From the NCBI GenBank assembly GCA_014381825.1, contig JACNKX010000079.1:1-48682 (forward strand): a stretch of 48,682 nt of DNA, in the 5' to 3' direction. Of the stretch, positions 35,874-43,927 are shown in pieces. Each line of letters opens with the position of its first letter. Position 1 is the stretch's first letter. The DNA is from Planctomycetota bacterium (lineage in GTDB: Bacteria; Planctomycetota; Planctomycetia; Pirellulales; Pirellulaceae). The position numbers and the translations under genes are program-made. The notes under the pieces are model-generated. The model worked only from the letters and a program-made list of their open reading frames with translations. It had not been told where the DNA came from and searched no databases.

Positions 35874-37376
35874 TTACGCTAACACGTCGCTGATCACTTG
35901 CCCATGAACGCTGGTGAGTCGTCGCTCGAGACCGTTGTGATAGAACGTTAGTCGTTCGTGATCGAGGCCCATCAGGTGCAGCAGCGTCGCGTTGAAGTCG
36001 TAGACTGTGGTCTTGTCGGCGGCCGTCTTGAAACCGAACTCGTCGCTTTCGCCATAGCTGAATCCACGTTTTACTCCGGCACCCGTGAGGAAGCATGTGA
36101 AGGCCTCCGGATTGTGATCGCGACCGGTACCGTTGCCTTGCAGGAATGGCATGCGACCAAACTCCGTCGCCCACACGACGAGCGTGTGTTCCAGCAGACC
36201 GCGTTGTCGCATATCGGCGAGAAGTGCGGCCGTCGGCTGGTCCATGATTTCGGCCTGCATGGCGTGCGTCTTCAGAATGTTGGCATGCGAATCCCAATTC
36301 GTGATGCCGTTGCCGCCAGCCGGGTCGCTGCCGTTGAACAGCTGTACGACGCGAACCCCTTTCTCCAACAGTCGCCTTGCCAGGATACAGTTCTTTGCGT
36401 ATTCGCCACGTAGTTCAGTGCCGCCTTCGACTCCGTAGATCTTCAACGTGGATTCAGTTTCCCCGGACAGGTCCATGACTTCCGGTACCGACGTTTGCAT
36501 CCTGCCAGCCAATTCGTAGCTGGCAATCCTTCCTGCCAGATTCGCGTCGCCCGGATACCTTTCGAGATGCTTAGCGTTCAGCCGCTGTAACAACTCAACG
36601 GTACCTCGATCGGCGTTTGCCGACAGTGCCTCTGGGCGGTGCAGATTGTTGGGCGGGTTCTTCGCGTTGAAGTCCGTTCCCTGGAAAGCCGCGGGAAGAA
36701 ATCCGTTCCCAAAATTGTTCTTGCCACTTCTCGCAAGGCCTCGCGGATCGTTAATGGCAACAAACGCAGGCAGATCCTGGCTTTCAGTTCCCAGGGCGTA
36801 GGTGACCCATGCTCCGAATGATGGAAAGCCTTCCATCGTCATACCGGTGTTCATAAAGTTCTCGCCCTGCGGATGCGCGCTCGTATCCGTCGTCATCGCG
36901 TGCAGGAAACACAGATCATCAACCTGCTTGCCAAGATGCGGCAACAGGTCGGAGACCATCGTGCCGCACTCGCCTCGGGGTCGGAACTCCCAAAACGGTT
37001 TCGCGATGTTTCCAGGCGGTCCCTCAAATGTGACCTCTGGAATAATGGGTGAGGTTTGTCCGTGAAGCTTCGTAAGTTCCGGCTTGTAGTCAAACGTGTC
37101 GATGTGACTCACGGCACCCGGGCAGTAAATGACCAGAACTTGCTGCGCGGGCACATCGAAGTGTGGACGTCGCGGAGAGTAAGGATTGTTGGGATCAATT
37201 TTTGGACGAACCGGACCAACTTCGTTTGCGAACGCCGGACTCCCGGAAAGCAGACCGTCCGAGTCGAGCATGCTTGCCAAAGCGAGACCAGCCGTCGACA
37301 GTCCTGCAGTGCCCAGAAAACCGCGGCGATCTAGGAGGCTTTGGCCTTGTGGTGAAAGCTGTTCGGGGTTGGTCAT
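35874..37376 (-). CDS. DUF1501 family Tat-exported protein
   Basis: The 500-residue protein has a Tat signal (LDRRGFLGTAGLSTAGLALA, residues 15-34) and DUF1501 signatures: VLVIYCPGAVSHIDTFDYKP, DLLPHLGKQVDDLCFLHAMT, HPQGENFMNTG, FPSFGAWVTYALG, ARRLLEKGVRVVQLFNG, WDSHANILKTH and VVWATEFGRMPFLQG followed by GRDHNPEAFTCFL. The fold is related to sulfatases/alkaline phosphatases, with conserved Asp, His and Glu residues likely to hold metal. The function is unknown, but it is almost always encoded next to a DUF1549/DUF1553 cytochrome, as here (84 bases upstream). Inference: the two form a periplasmic pair. Confidence 0.93.
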   Translation of the reverse strand: MTNPEQLSPQGQSLLDRRGFLGTAGLSTAGLALASMLDSDGLLSGSPAFANEVGPVRPKIDPNNPYSPRRPHFDVPAQQVLVIYCPGAVSHIDTFDYKPELTKLHGQTSPIIPEVTFEGPPGNIAKPFWEFRPRGECGTMVSDLLPHLGKQVDDLCFLHAMTTDTSAHPQGENFMNTGMTMEGFPSFGAWVTYALGTESQDLPAFVAINDPRGLARSGKNNFGNGFLPAAFQGTDFNAKNPPNNLHRPEALSANADRGTVELLQRLNAKHLERYPGDANLAGRIASYELAGRMQTSVPEVMDLSGETESTLKIYGVEGGTELRGEYAKNCILARRLLEKGVRVVQLFNGSDPAGGNGITNWDSHANILKTHAMQAEIMDQPTAALLADMRQRGLLEHTLVVWATEFGRMPFLQGNGTGRDHNPEAFTCFLTGAGVKRGFSYGESDEFGFKTAADKTTVYDFNATLLHLMGLDHERLTFYHNGLERRLTSVHGQVISDVLA

Positions 37377-37390
37377 GGTTTGATCCAGTT

Positions 37391-37456
37391 GTTGGAGTCC
37401 AGCCTTTAGGCTGCTTCTGTTGTTTCGCGATGGCAGGCTAAAGCCTGTACTCCAAC
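37391..37456. repeat. Imperfect long hairpin repeat between PSD1 and DUF1501 genes
   Basis: Two 23-base arms (37391-37413 and 37434-37456) are reverse complements at 20 of 23 positions around a 20-base loop. Each arm contains its own small palindrome: GCCTTTAGGC and GGCTAAAGCC. It lies within the run of co-directional genes, so it may affect mRNA stability or partial termination; the sequence type looks like a dispersed planctomycete repeat. Confidence 0.65.
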
Positions 37457-37460
37457 GGGC

Positions 37461-40283
37461 TCATGGAAGGAAGGCAAACTCGTTGGAGTTGATTAACGCT
37501 CGACATACCAGCGACAGATCGTTTTCTTTGGCCAGTATGAGACAAGCGTGACGTTCTTGTTCGTCCGGCGATCGACCGAGGAGTAATGCGAAGCAGCGAT
37601 CGATCGACCCGCCTTCATCGTCTCCGGCTTCGTTACTGGCGCGCTCGGCGATACGTTTCGCCTGCTCGAGCACGAAGTCACTATTCATCAGGTTTAGCGC
37701 TTGCAGCGGAGTCGTTGATACCGGTCGCTTCGCTCGAACCTGACCACAGTCTGGAAAATCGAACGCCGTGAACATACGGTCGTCGACGCGACGCATGCGT
37801 TCCTGATAGAGCATGCGTCGCCACGTTTCCGGTCCGTGATTATTAAGTACCTCCCACTGGGCGTAGGTTTTTTTCTCGTTGTGAATGCGGTAGCTGCGAC
37901 CGCCGATCGTACGGTCAAGTGATCCCGAAGCTTGCAAAATCGAATCGCGAATTACTTCCGCCTCGATACGCTTCGGTGGGAAACGCCAGAGCAGCGCGGA
38001 GTCCGCGTCAACAGCGCGGCCTTCTTTGCGAGGCAGGCTCGACTGGCGGAAAGCATCGGACATGACGAGCAAACGGATCATTGATTTCATGGACCATGAC
38101 TTCGTGGGATAAGCTTCCAACTCGTCATCCGGCGCATCCGCAGGCTGGAAGCCTACGCCACTTGGCTGCATGAACTCGGCCGCCAACCAGTCAAGTAGCT
38201 TCGGATGCGTCGGCGGCGCGCCGGCGCTGCCGAAGTCGCTTGTGGTTGGCACGATGCCGCTGCCGAAGACGTGGTGCCAGATACGGTTGGCCATGACACG
38301 GGCGGTCAACGGATTGTCGGCGCTGCTGATCCACTTGGCGAACGCAGCACGACGCTTGGATCCTGAAGCCTTTGAAGTCAGATTCAGGTCACCACCGAAG
38401 ATCGCTGGACCGGCGGGCATGACCTCGTCGCGAGGATTCTCTGGACTGCCACGAAGCAGGACACGGGTGACCACCGGTCGGACAAAGCGGCCAACAAAGC
38501 TGGGCCGCGGTCCTTCTTCAGCCAGTGTTTCGATCTGGCGTTGGATCTCGGCGAGGGCCGCTTTGCGTTCGGGGTGCTTCTCATTCAGTTTTCTATTGAC
38601 GTACCAGGTGCCGACCCAAGGTTGCCAAGTGCCATCGCGCTTGAGTACCTCGACGTCGTATTCGTATCTAGGTAGATAGGGCTTTTTGTCGAGATAATCC
38701 GTGTCGTAGTAGTACTCGCGGTTGCTGCTGAGACGTAGGCGATCAATACTTTCGGGCTCTTCGAAATCAAAGCGGACCCAAGGCTGTTCCTCTGCGTCCT
38801 TGGACACCTTCGCCCGCCAAGCCATCGTGCCAAACTCGCCATCGTTGACGCGCCGCATCGGATTGCGCCCATCGGTCCCCATCTCCGGGAACCCCGAGAC
38901 CTTTGTGCCGCGTCTCTTGTGCGCAAGGTTTTCACGCCGATCGTCCGGGCCAAACACCTCCAATTCGTCCAACCCCACGTTGGTCATTTTGAAACGAATG
39001 CGAATCGCACTGGTGGTTATCGGTTTGAAATGCATTTCTCGGAAGGCACCCCAGTTCTCTTCCCAACCTCCAATTGGCCGGAGGATGCGTCGCTGTCTGG
39101 CAATCTCGCTCCACAACTCGTCGCCGCGCTGCCGTCGTGGGTGATCAGGCGAAAATTCTGGGAAACGGCCCCCAAATTCGATGTCCTGAAACACGCCGGT
39201 CATCGAGTAGTAATCTTTGATCGTGATCGGATCGAATTTATGGTTGTGACAGCGGGCACAACCAATGGTGACACCCATGATCGACGCACCCACCGTTTGC
39301 ATGATCTCATCCATCCGGTCAGCCCGCGCTTGACGTATGGCTGCCGGTTCGCGCCCGACGGTCGCTGCGGGGACGTGCGGACCAGCCACGAGAAAGCCTG
39401 TTGCCTCGCCCGCGCCCATCGAATCACCCGCGATCTGTTCACGCACGAATTGGTCGTACGGTTTGTCTTCGTTGAACGCGCGCACCACGTAATCGCGATA
39501 GATCCATGCGTTCTTTCGATACAGATTCGCCTCCGACCCGTTCGTTTCGGCCCAGCGAATGACGTCCAGCCAGTGCTGTGCCCAACGCTCGCCGAAGTGT
39601 GGTGAATCGAGGAGTTGGTCAACGAGCGCCGTATAAGCGTTCTCGGAGTCCTTTGCATAGGCGTCAAGAAACACGTTTGTTTCTTCCGCGGTCGGTGCAA
39701 GTCCTGTCAATACGATTGACGTTCGCCGAATTAATGAACGAGCATCAGCAGGTTCGGCGAATGTCAGATCATGCTTCGCAAGCGACTCACGCAAAAACGC
39801 ATCGACGGGATTAGACGAGCCGCCTGAGACGCGGGAAACGTCGGCGCGTACGACCGGCTGGAATGACCAATGGTCTGACTTTTCTTGCGCAGCAGCCTCC
39901 ATTTGGCCGGGCCAGACGGCACCTTCTTTGATCCAGCGAGTCAACAGTTCGATCTCTTTCGCCGGGAGCTTTTCTTCATCCGGTGGCATCGCGATGTCTT
40001 CACCCGCATGATTGATCGCCTCGACGAGATAACTCTTCTCAGGCTTACCAGGCACAACAGCGGACAAGCCGGAATCACCGCCCCGCAGCATTTTCACTCG
40101 GAGATCCAATCGCAGTCCCGACTCTTGTTCATCTTCGCCGTGGCAATACCAGCAACGTTCTTCCAGAATCGGGGCAATGTCGCGCTCGAAGTCGATCTCG
40201 TCAGCCTGTGACCGAAACGGCCAGAGGATTAGAACGACAACGATTGCGAGATAGCGTCGACGTTTCCCATTTGAGCATGCCAT
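37461..40283 (-). CDS. PSD1 family protein: cytochrome-like, DUF1549, discoidin-like insert and DUF1553
   Basis: The 940-residue protein has a signal peptide (~9-27) and a planctomycete cytochrome-like PSCyt1 domain with CWYCH (Cys44, Cys47, His48) and MPPDEEKLPAKEIELL. DUF1549 (~155-365) follows with RRTSIVLTGLAPT, HFGERWAQHWLDVIRWAETNG and a second haem motif CARCH (~345). Residues ~430-600 look like an inserted F5/8 (discoidin)-type carbohydrate-binding domain (IRIRFKMTNVGLDELEVFG, WVRFDFEEPESIDRLRLSSN). DUF1553 (~650-910) closes with NPLTARVMANRIWHHVFG, RRMLYQERMRRVDDRMFTAF and LQALNLMNSDFVLEQAKRIA. Residues ~708-726 are a translated dispersed repeat. Biochemical function unknown; paired with DUF1501 and downstream of sulfatases, so action on cell-surface or environmental glycans is likely (inference). 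Confidence 0.92.
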   Translation of the reverse strand: MACSNGKRRRYLAIVVVLILWPFRSQADEIDFERDIAPILEERCWYCHGEDEQESGLRLDLRVKMLRGGDSGLSAVVPGKPEKSYLVEAINHAGEDIAMPPDEEKLPAKEIELLTRWIKEGAVWPGQMEAAAQEKSDHWSFQPVVRADVSRVSGGSSNPVDAFLRESLAKHDLTFAEPADARSLIRRTSIVLTGLAPTAEETNVFLDAYAKDSENAYTALVDQLLDSPHFGERWAQHWLDVIRWAETNGSEANLYRKNAWIYRDYVVRAFNEDKPYDQFVREQIAGDSMGAGEATGFLVAGPHVPAATVGREPAAIRQARADRMDEIMQTVGASIMGVTIGCARCHNHKFDPITIKDYYSMTGVFQDIEFGGRFPEFSPDHPRRQRGDELWSEIARQRRILRPIGGWEENWGAFREMHFKPITTSAIRIRFKMTNVGLDELEVFGPDDRRENLAHKRRGTKVSGFPEMGTDGRNPMRRVNDGEFGTMAWRAKVSKDAEEQPWVRFDFEEPESIDRLRLSSNREYYYDTDYLDKKPYLPRYEYDVEVLKRDGTWQPWVGTWYVNRKLNEKHPERKAALAEIQRQIETLAEEGPRPSFVGRFVRPVVTRVLLRGSPENPRDEVMPAGPAIFGGDLNLTSKASGSKRRAAFAKWISSADNPLTARVMANRIWHHVFGSGIVPTTSDFGSAGAPPTHPKLLDWLAAEFMQPSGVGFQPADAPDDELEAYPTKSWSMKSMIRLLVMSDAFRQSSLPRKEGRAVDADSALLWRFPPKRIEAEVIRDSILQASGSLDRTIGGRSYRIHNEKKTYAQWEVLNNHGPETWRRMLYQERMRRVDDRMFTAFDFPDCGQVRAKRPVSTTPLQALNLMNSDFVLEQAKRIAERASNEAGDDEGGSIDRCFALLLGRSPDEQERHACLILAKENDLSLVCRALINSNEFAFLP
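38105..38160 (-). repeat. Dispersed inverted repeat inserted in frame within the PSD1 gene
   Basis: Arms at 38105-38119 (TGGGATAAGCTTCCA) and 38146-38160 are reverse complements at 12 of 15 positions. The element is read in frame as GVGFQPADAPDDELEAYPTK, splitting the DUF1553 segment LLDWLAAEFM...WSMKSMIRLLVMSDAFRQSS, which in family members runs on without this insert. The surrounding gene has no frameshift. Confidence 0.7.
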
Positions 40284-40346
40284 AAGTGGATTCCGTTTAA
40301 CTGCCTGTTCCTGAACGTCACCTCCGCAGCGGGGAGCTGACTGGAG

Positions 40347-41957
40347 TCACAGCGCCTTCTTCCAACCAGCGTCGAGCTGTTCGATCAGCGCACTCACAAT
40401 TTCGAGATTGTCACTGGCAACGTTCTTTGTTTCTTGCGGATCGGTCTGGTGATCGAAGAGTTCGACGAAGACTGGATCTGCTTTCAAATCGCGATGATCG
40501 CGCCAGACGACAAGACGATAGCGGTCCGTGCGCATCGTGTATCCCATGAGATGTTGCTCGAACAGCTCGCGGTTCCAATTGTCGCCTTGTTGCTCGATGA
40601 TCCGCCCTTCGACTTCTTCGATCAACGGTCCGAACCACGTCTCACGCATTCCGTGCGACAACGGATTCGCGGCCCACTCTCGCAATGCGGGATTGGGATA
40701 TTGGCTGAAGGCGGCTCTCTTCCACGGTCGTTCTGGATTGTCGAGAAGCGGAACAAAGCTGTGGCCTTCGACATGATGGGGCACAGGCACACCAGCCAAT
40801 TCGCACAATGTCGGGTACATGTCGACTAACTCGACTAACGCGTTCGTGCCTTGGCCACGCGTCTTCATGTCGGGCGTCCAGATCATCAAAGGCACGCGGG
40901 TCGCGACCTCGTAGTTGGTCGCTTTTCCCCAGACTCCCATGTCACCAAGATGCCAGCCATGATCACCCCAAACGATAATGATCGTGTTTTGGCGAACACC
41001 AGCTTCTTCGAGCGCTTCTACCATCAGACCGATCTGTGCATCGACATAACTGGTGCTGGCCAGATACGCGTGCTTGAGTGTTCGGGATAACTCCGGACCG
41101 AGCGGCCCAATCTTCGGGATGCCTGCGCGGGTGCGAAGCTCAAACGAAGCGTGCAATCCCATGGTGGCTCCGTTTTCTGGAGCATCTGTTTCGGATGCCA
41201 TCGGAATCTGTTCCGGGTCGTACAGGTCCCAGTATTTCTTCGGCGCACACCAATTCAGATGTGGCAGTTTGTAGCCCATGCCGAGAAAGAATGGCTTGTC
41301 ACCTCTGCTGGCCATCTCCTTCATCGTGGCGATGGCAATCTGCGTGTTGTAGCCGTCGAGGTAAGCGGTGTCGGCAACATCAGCGGTCTCGTAGGCAGGA
41401 CCAGCAGCCAGGCCTCGCCGCGCGGCTTCGCCATATTTGGCGAGCATCCGCTTCATGTTGTCGGCCTTCATCTTGTTATTCCCCGGCAACGCGTAAGGAC
41501 CGGCAGGCTTCTTGACGTTCTTCAGCCACTTCACGCGATTGCGGCTCCATGACTTCCCCTCATCCGTATCGCCTTGATGAAAGATCTTTCCGCAGTAAGC
41601 CGTTTCGTAACCATTTGCGATGAAGTGTTGTGGCAAAGTGAGGATGTTCGGCTGAAGTTCTCTCAACGAAACATAGTTGTGGAACAGGCCGGTCGTTTCG
41701 GGTCGCGCACCGGTCATCAGACTAGCTCGCGATGGACGGCAAATGGCTTGTTGGCAGTAAGCTCGATGGAAGAGCAACCCATCCTTCGCCAGCGCATCGA
41801 GGTTTGGCGAAACTGCAATTCCCGAACCGTAGCATCCCAGTTCTGGACGCAAGTCATCGATCGCGATGAAGAGGACGTTCGGTTTGTCGGCAGCGTGGCT
41901 GGCGCATGCTAATGCAAGCAGAAGAGCGGTCATCAAATAGTGTTTCGTTTGACCCAT
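40347..41957 (-). CDS. Exported sulfatase, iduronate-2-sulfatase-like
   Basis: The 536-residue arylsulfatase-family protein has a signal peptide (MTALLLALACASHAA, residues ~9-23), metal-binding Asp in FIAIDDLRPELG and the formylglycine site Cys73 in CRPSRASLMTG, the canonical C-x-P-S-R. It also has CGKIFHQG, KLPHLNW, IIVWGDHGWHLGDMGVWGKAT and a C-terminal subdomain ending FELFDHQTDP-type (VELFDHQTDPQETKNVA). The combination resembles iduronate-2-sulfatases, but the glycan target cannot be fixed from sequence. A formylglycine-generating enzyme is required and is not in the window. It lies 63 bases upstream of the PSD1 gene and probably shares its transcript. Confidence 0.92.
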   Translation of the reverse strand: MGQTKHYLMTALLLALACASHAADKPNVLFIAIDDLRPELGCYGSGIAVSPNLDALAKDGLLFHRAYCQQAICRPSRASLMTGARPETTGLFHNYVSLRELQPNILTLPQHFIANGYETAYCGKIFHQGDTDEGKSWSRNRVKWLKNVKKPAGPYALPGNNKMKADNMKRMLAKYGEAARRGLAAGPAYETADVADTAYLDGYNTQIAIATMKEMASRGDKPFFLGMGYKLPHLNWCAPKKYWDLYDPEQIPMASETDAPENGATMGLHASFELRTRAGIPKIGPLGPELSRTLKHAYLASTSYVDAQIGLMVEALEEAGVRQNTIIIVWGDHGWHLGDMGVWGKATNYEVATRVPLMIWTPDMKTRGQGTNALVELVDMYPTLCELAGVPVPHHVEGHSFVPLLDNPERPWKRAAFSQYPNPALREWAANPLSHGMRETWFGPLIEEVEGRIIEQQGDNWNRELFEQHLMGYTMRTDRYRLVVWRDHRDLKADPVFVELFDHQTDPQETKNVASDNLEIVSALIEQLDAGWKKAL

Positions 41958-42010
41958 GTGTTTTACTACTTTCTCGTCCGCGGACTGCAGGCAGGCCCAT
42001 ATACACCCCG

Positions 42011-42029
42011 GCTAGTTATTCCAACTAGC
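42011..42029. terminator. Small hairpin between two sulfatase genes
   Basis: GCTAGTT-ATTCC-AACTAGC forms a perfect 7-bp stem in the 196-base gap upstream of the iduronate-sulfatase-like gene. A TTTTT lies 5 bases beyond it on the plus strand, but the genes run on the minus strand, where no T tract follows. It is a weak candidate for attenuation between the two sulfatases. Confidence 0.3.
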
Positions 42030-42153
42030 GGTCTTTTTACCGAGTATTCACGAAATAAAGCCTTAGCGAATGTCGCCAAGACTTTCGGCGGTTGACTGGA
42101 GGAGCCGAATCTCTTCGCGAGTTTCGATACAACGATCGAAACACACCGGATTC

Positions 42154-43710
42154 TTACTTCTTCTTGTTTCTGGACTTCCTCTTCTTATTCGAATGGCTAA
42201 TCGAGGGGCGCGGAACTTCTTCGGTTGGTCCTCGGAAGACATAGGGGCCCCAAGCCTCGCGCGCCTTTTCCCACTCGGCCAATGTTCGGGTGGGGTACCA
42301 CGCTGGCCAACCGTATTTGTTGAAATCGTATTTCGCGGCGTTGGCCGCAACCCAGGCATCGACGGTGGCAGTCGGACAGGAACCAGCGAAAACATCTTGC
42401 GCGCGAAACTCCATCGACACGCCCTGATCGCGAATCACGTTCTTGCGCCAGTTTTCTAACTCGGCCAATAACTCGACCTTGATGTCCGCGTATTGAGGAT
42501 CATCCGCGACGTTGTTGACCTCGTACGGGTCGCTTCGCAAATCGAACAGTTCGACCTTCGGTTTGGAAGGAGCGAAAAAGGCTGCTTGTTCGGGAGTGAG
42601 TTTTCCTTTCAAGTTCAGGATGTTCATCTCCGCCAAAACTGGATAGGCGCCTTCCTTGTAGCGATTGTATTGGCACCATGCGCGCTCCGGCATCAGGTTG
42701 AGGATCAGCTTGTGATCCTTGGACCGAATCGCCCGCATGGAGTCATGAGTTTCGTCCATCTTGTCGCGCGCTGCGAATACGTACTCCCGCTCTTTGACAT
42801 CCTGGCCGAATAGGCTCTTTCCATGTAACGGAACGGGAGGCTTGATGCCAGCAGCCTCCAAAATCGTGGCGCAGATATCAATCGACGTCACTAGATTCGT
42901 ACTCACTTGACCTGGAGCGACTTTGCCAGGCCAACGCATGATCATCGGGATACGAATGCCGCCGTCATAGAGAAACTGTTTTCCGCGAATATGACAACGA
43001 CCGTGATCGCCAATGAAGAAGACGATCGTGTTGTCAGCCAGCCCCTCGTCATCCAACCGTTTCAACAACGCTCCGACTTGGCGATCCACCAACTGCATCT
43101 GCTCCAATCCATTGGCCCAATCACGACGGACGAAAGGCGTGTCGGCGTAGTAGGGTGGAAGCTCCACGTCATCGATGTTGATCGGTCGCTGTGGATCGCG
43201 TTTCCAGGAACGATGCGTGCCACCAAATGTAATCCTAGCGAAGAACGGTTGGTCAGATTTACGCTCGGACCAGTCTTCGCCCGTGAACAGTTCGGACTTC
43301 GTGTTGGGTGTGAAGTTGCAGTCCGTCTTGTAACTCATCAGCGCGGTGAAGTATCCCGCTTCAGCAAACAGATGCGGAATGGGTTTGATGCCATAGGGAA
43401 TGGGTCTTTTGTCATATTCGCGGTGCTGATTCGCGCCGATGTAGTTTTGATGAAATCCGGTCATCATGGCCGAACGTGACGTCGAGCATACCGGCGAAGT
43501 AGTAAATGCCGCTTCGTAGCGAATCCCTTGCGACGCCAGTTCATCCACGTAAGGCGTATCAATTCCCTTCGTGCCGTAACAGGACAGATCTGGCGACCAA
43601 TCCTCGATCGCAATCCACAATATGTTGGGTCTATTCTCAGGTTGCTCAGCGGCCTTTAGCAGGGATGCACAACAAATCGCCAGGATCAGAGTTAGCCAGG
43701 TGGCTTTCAT
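42154..43710 (-). CDS. Exported sulfatase, heparan N-sulfatase-like, with basic C-terminal tail
   Basis: The 518-residue sulfatase has a signal peptide (residues ~4-20), IAIEDWSPDLSCYG where the first metal site is Glu-Asp rather than Asp-Asp, and the formylglycine site Cys75 in CSTSRSAMMTG. The third position of the C-x-P/A-x-R consensus is Thr instead of Pro or Ala. Further motifs are ARITFGGTHRSWKRDP, VFFIGDHGRCHIRGKQFLYDGG (split naturally around IRGKQ) and RIPMIMRWPGK. The pattern resembles N-sulfoglucosamine sulfohydrolases, but substrate is unproven. The last ~13 residues (SNKKRKSRNKKK) are strongly basic and may bind anionic polysaccharide. It is flanked by gaps of 196 and 217 bases on the same strand as the other sulfatases. 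Confidence 0.9.
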   Translation of the reverse strand: MKATWLTLILAICCASLLKAAEQPENRPNILWIAIEDWSPDLSCYGTKGIDTPYVDELASQGIRYEAAFTTSPVCSTSRSAMMTGFHQNYIGANQHREYDKRPIPYGIKPIPHLFAEAGYFTALMSYKTDCNFTPNTKSELFTGEDWSERKSDQPFFARITFGGTHRSWKRDPQRPINIDDVELPPYYADTPFVRRDWANGLEQMQLVDRQVGALLKRLDDEGLADNTIVFFIGDHGRCHIRGKQFLYDGGIRIPMIMRWPGKVAPGQVSTNLVTSIDICATILEAAGIKPPVPLHGKSLFGQDVKEREYVFAARDKMDETHDSMRAIRSKDHKLILNLMPERAWCQYNRYKEGAYPVLAEMNILNLKGKLTPEQAAFFAPSKPKVELFDLRSDPYEVNNVADDPQYADIKVELLAELENWRKNVIRDQGVSMEFRAQDVFAGSCPTATVDAWVAANAAKYDFNKYGWPAWYPTRTLAEWEKAREAWGPYVFRGPTEEVPRPSISHSNKKRKSRNKKK

Positions 43711-43927
43711 AGTTTTGTTTCTCTTCTGTCTCGGGGGGGATGCTCACATCCATCATACTAGGGCATCAACAGTTCTTTGAGCCCTACTGCGAATTTCCCT
43801 TTTCAACTGACCTCCTCCCCTAAAACTGATCCATGTGAAGCGGGAGAATCCTTTAAGTGATTAGCAAGGCGGCGCGCGAGCGATTTCTCGGACCGCAACT
43901 CGAACGGAATTTATCGCCAGTTCAGCG

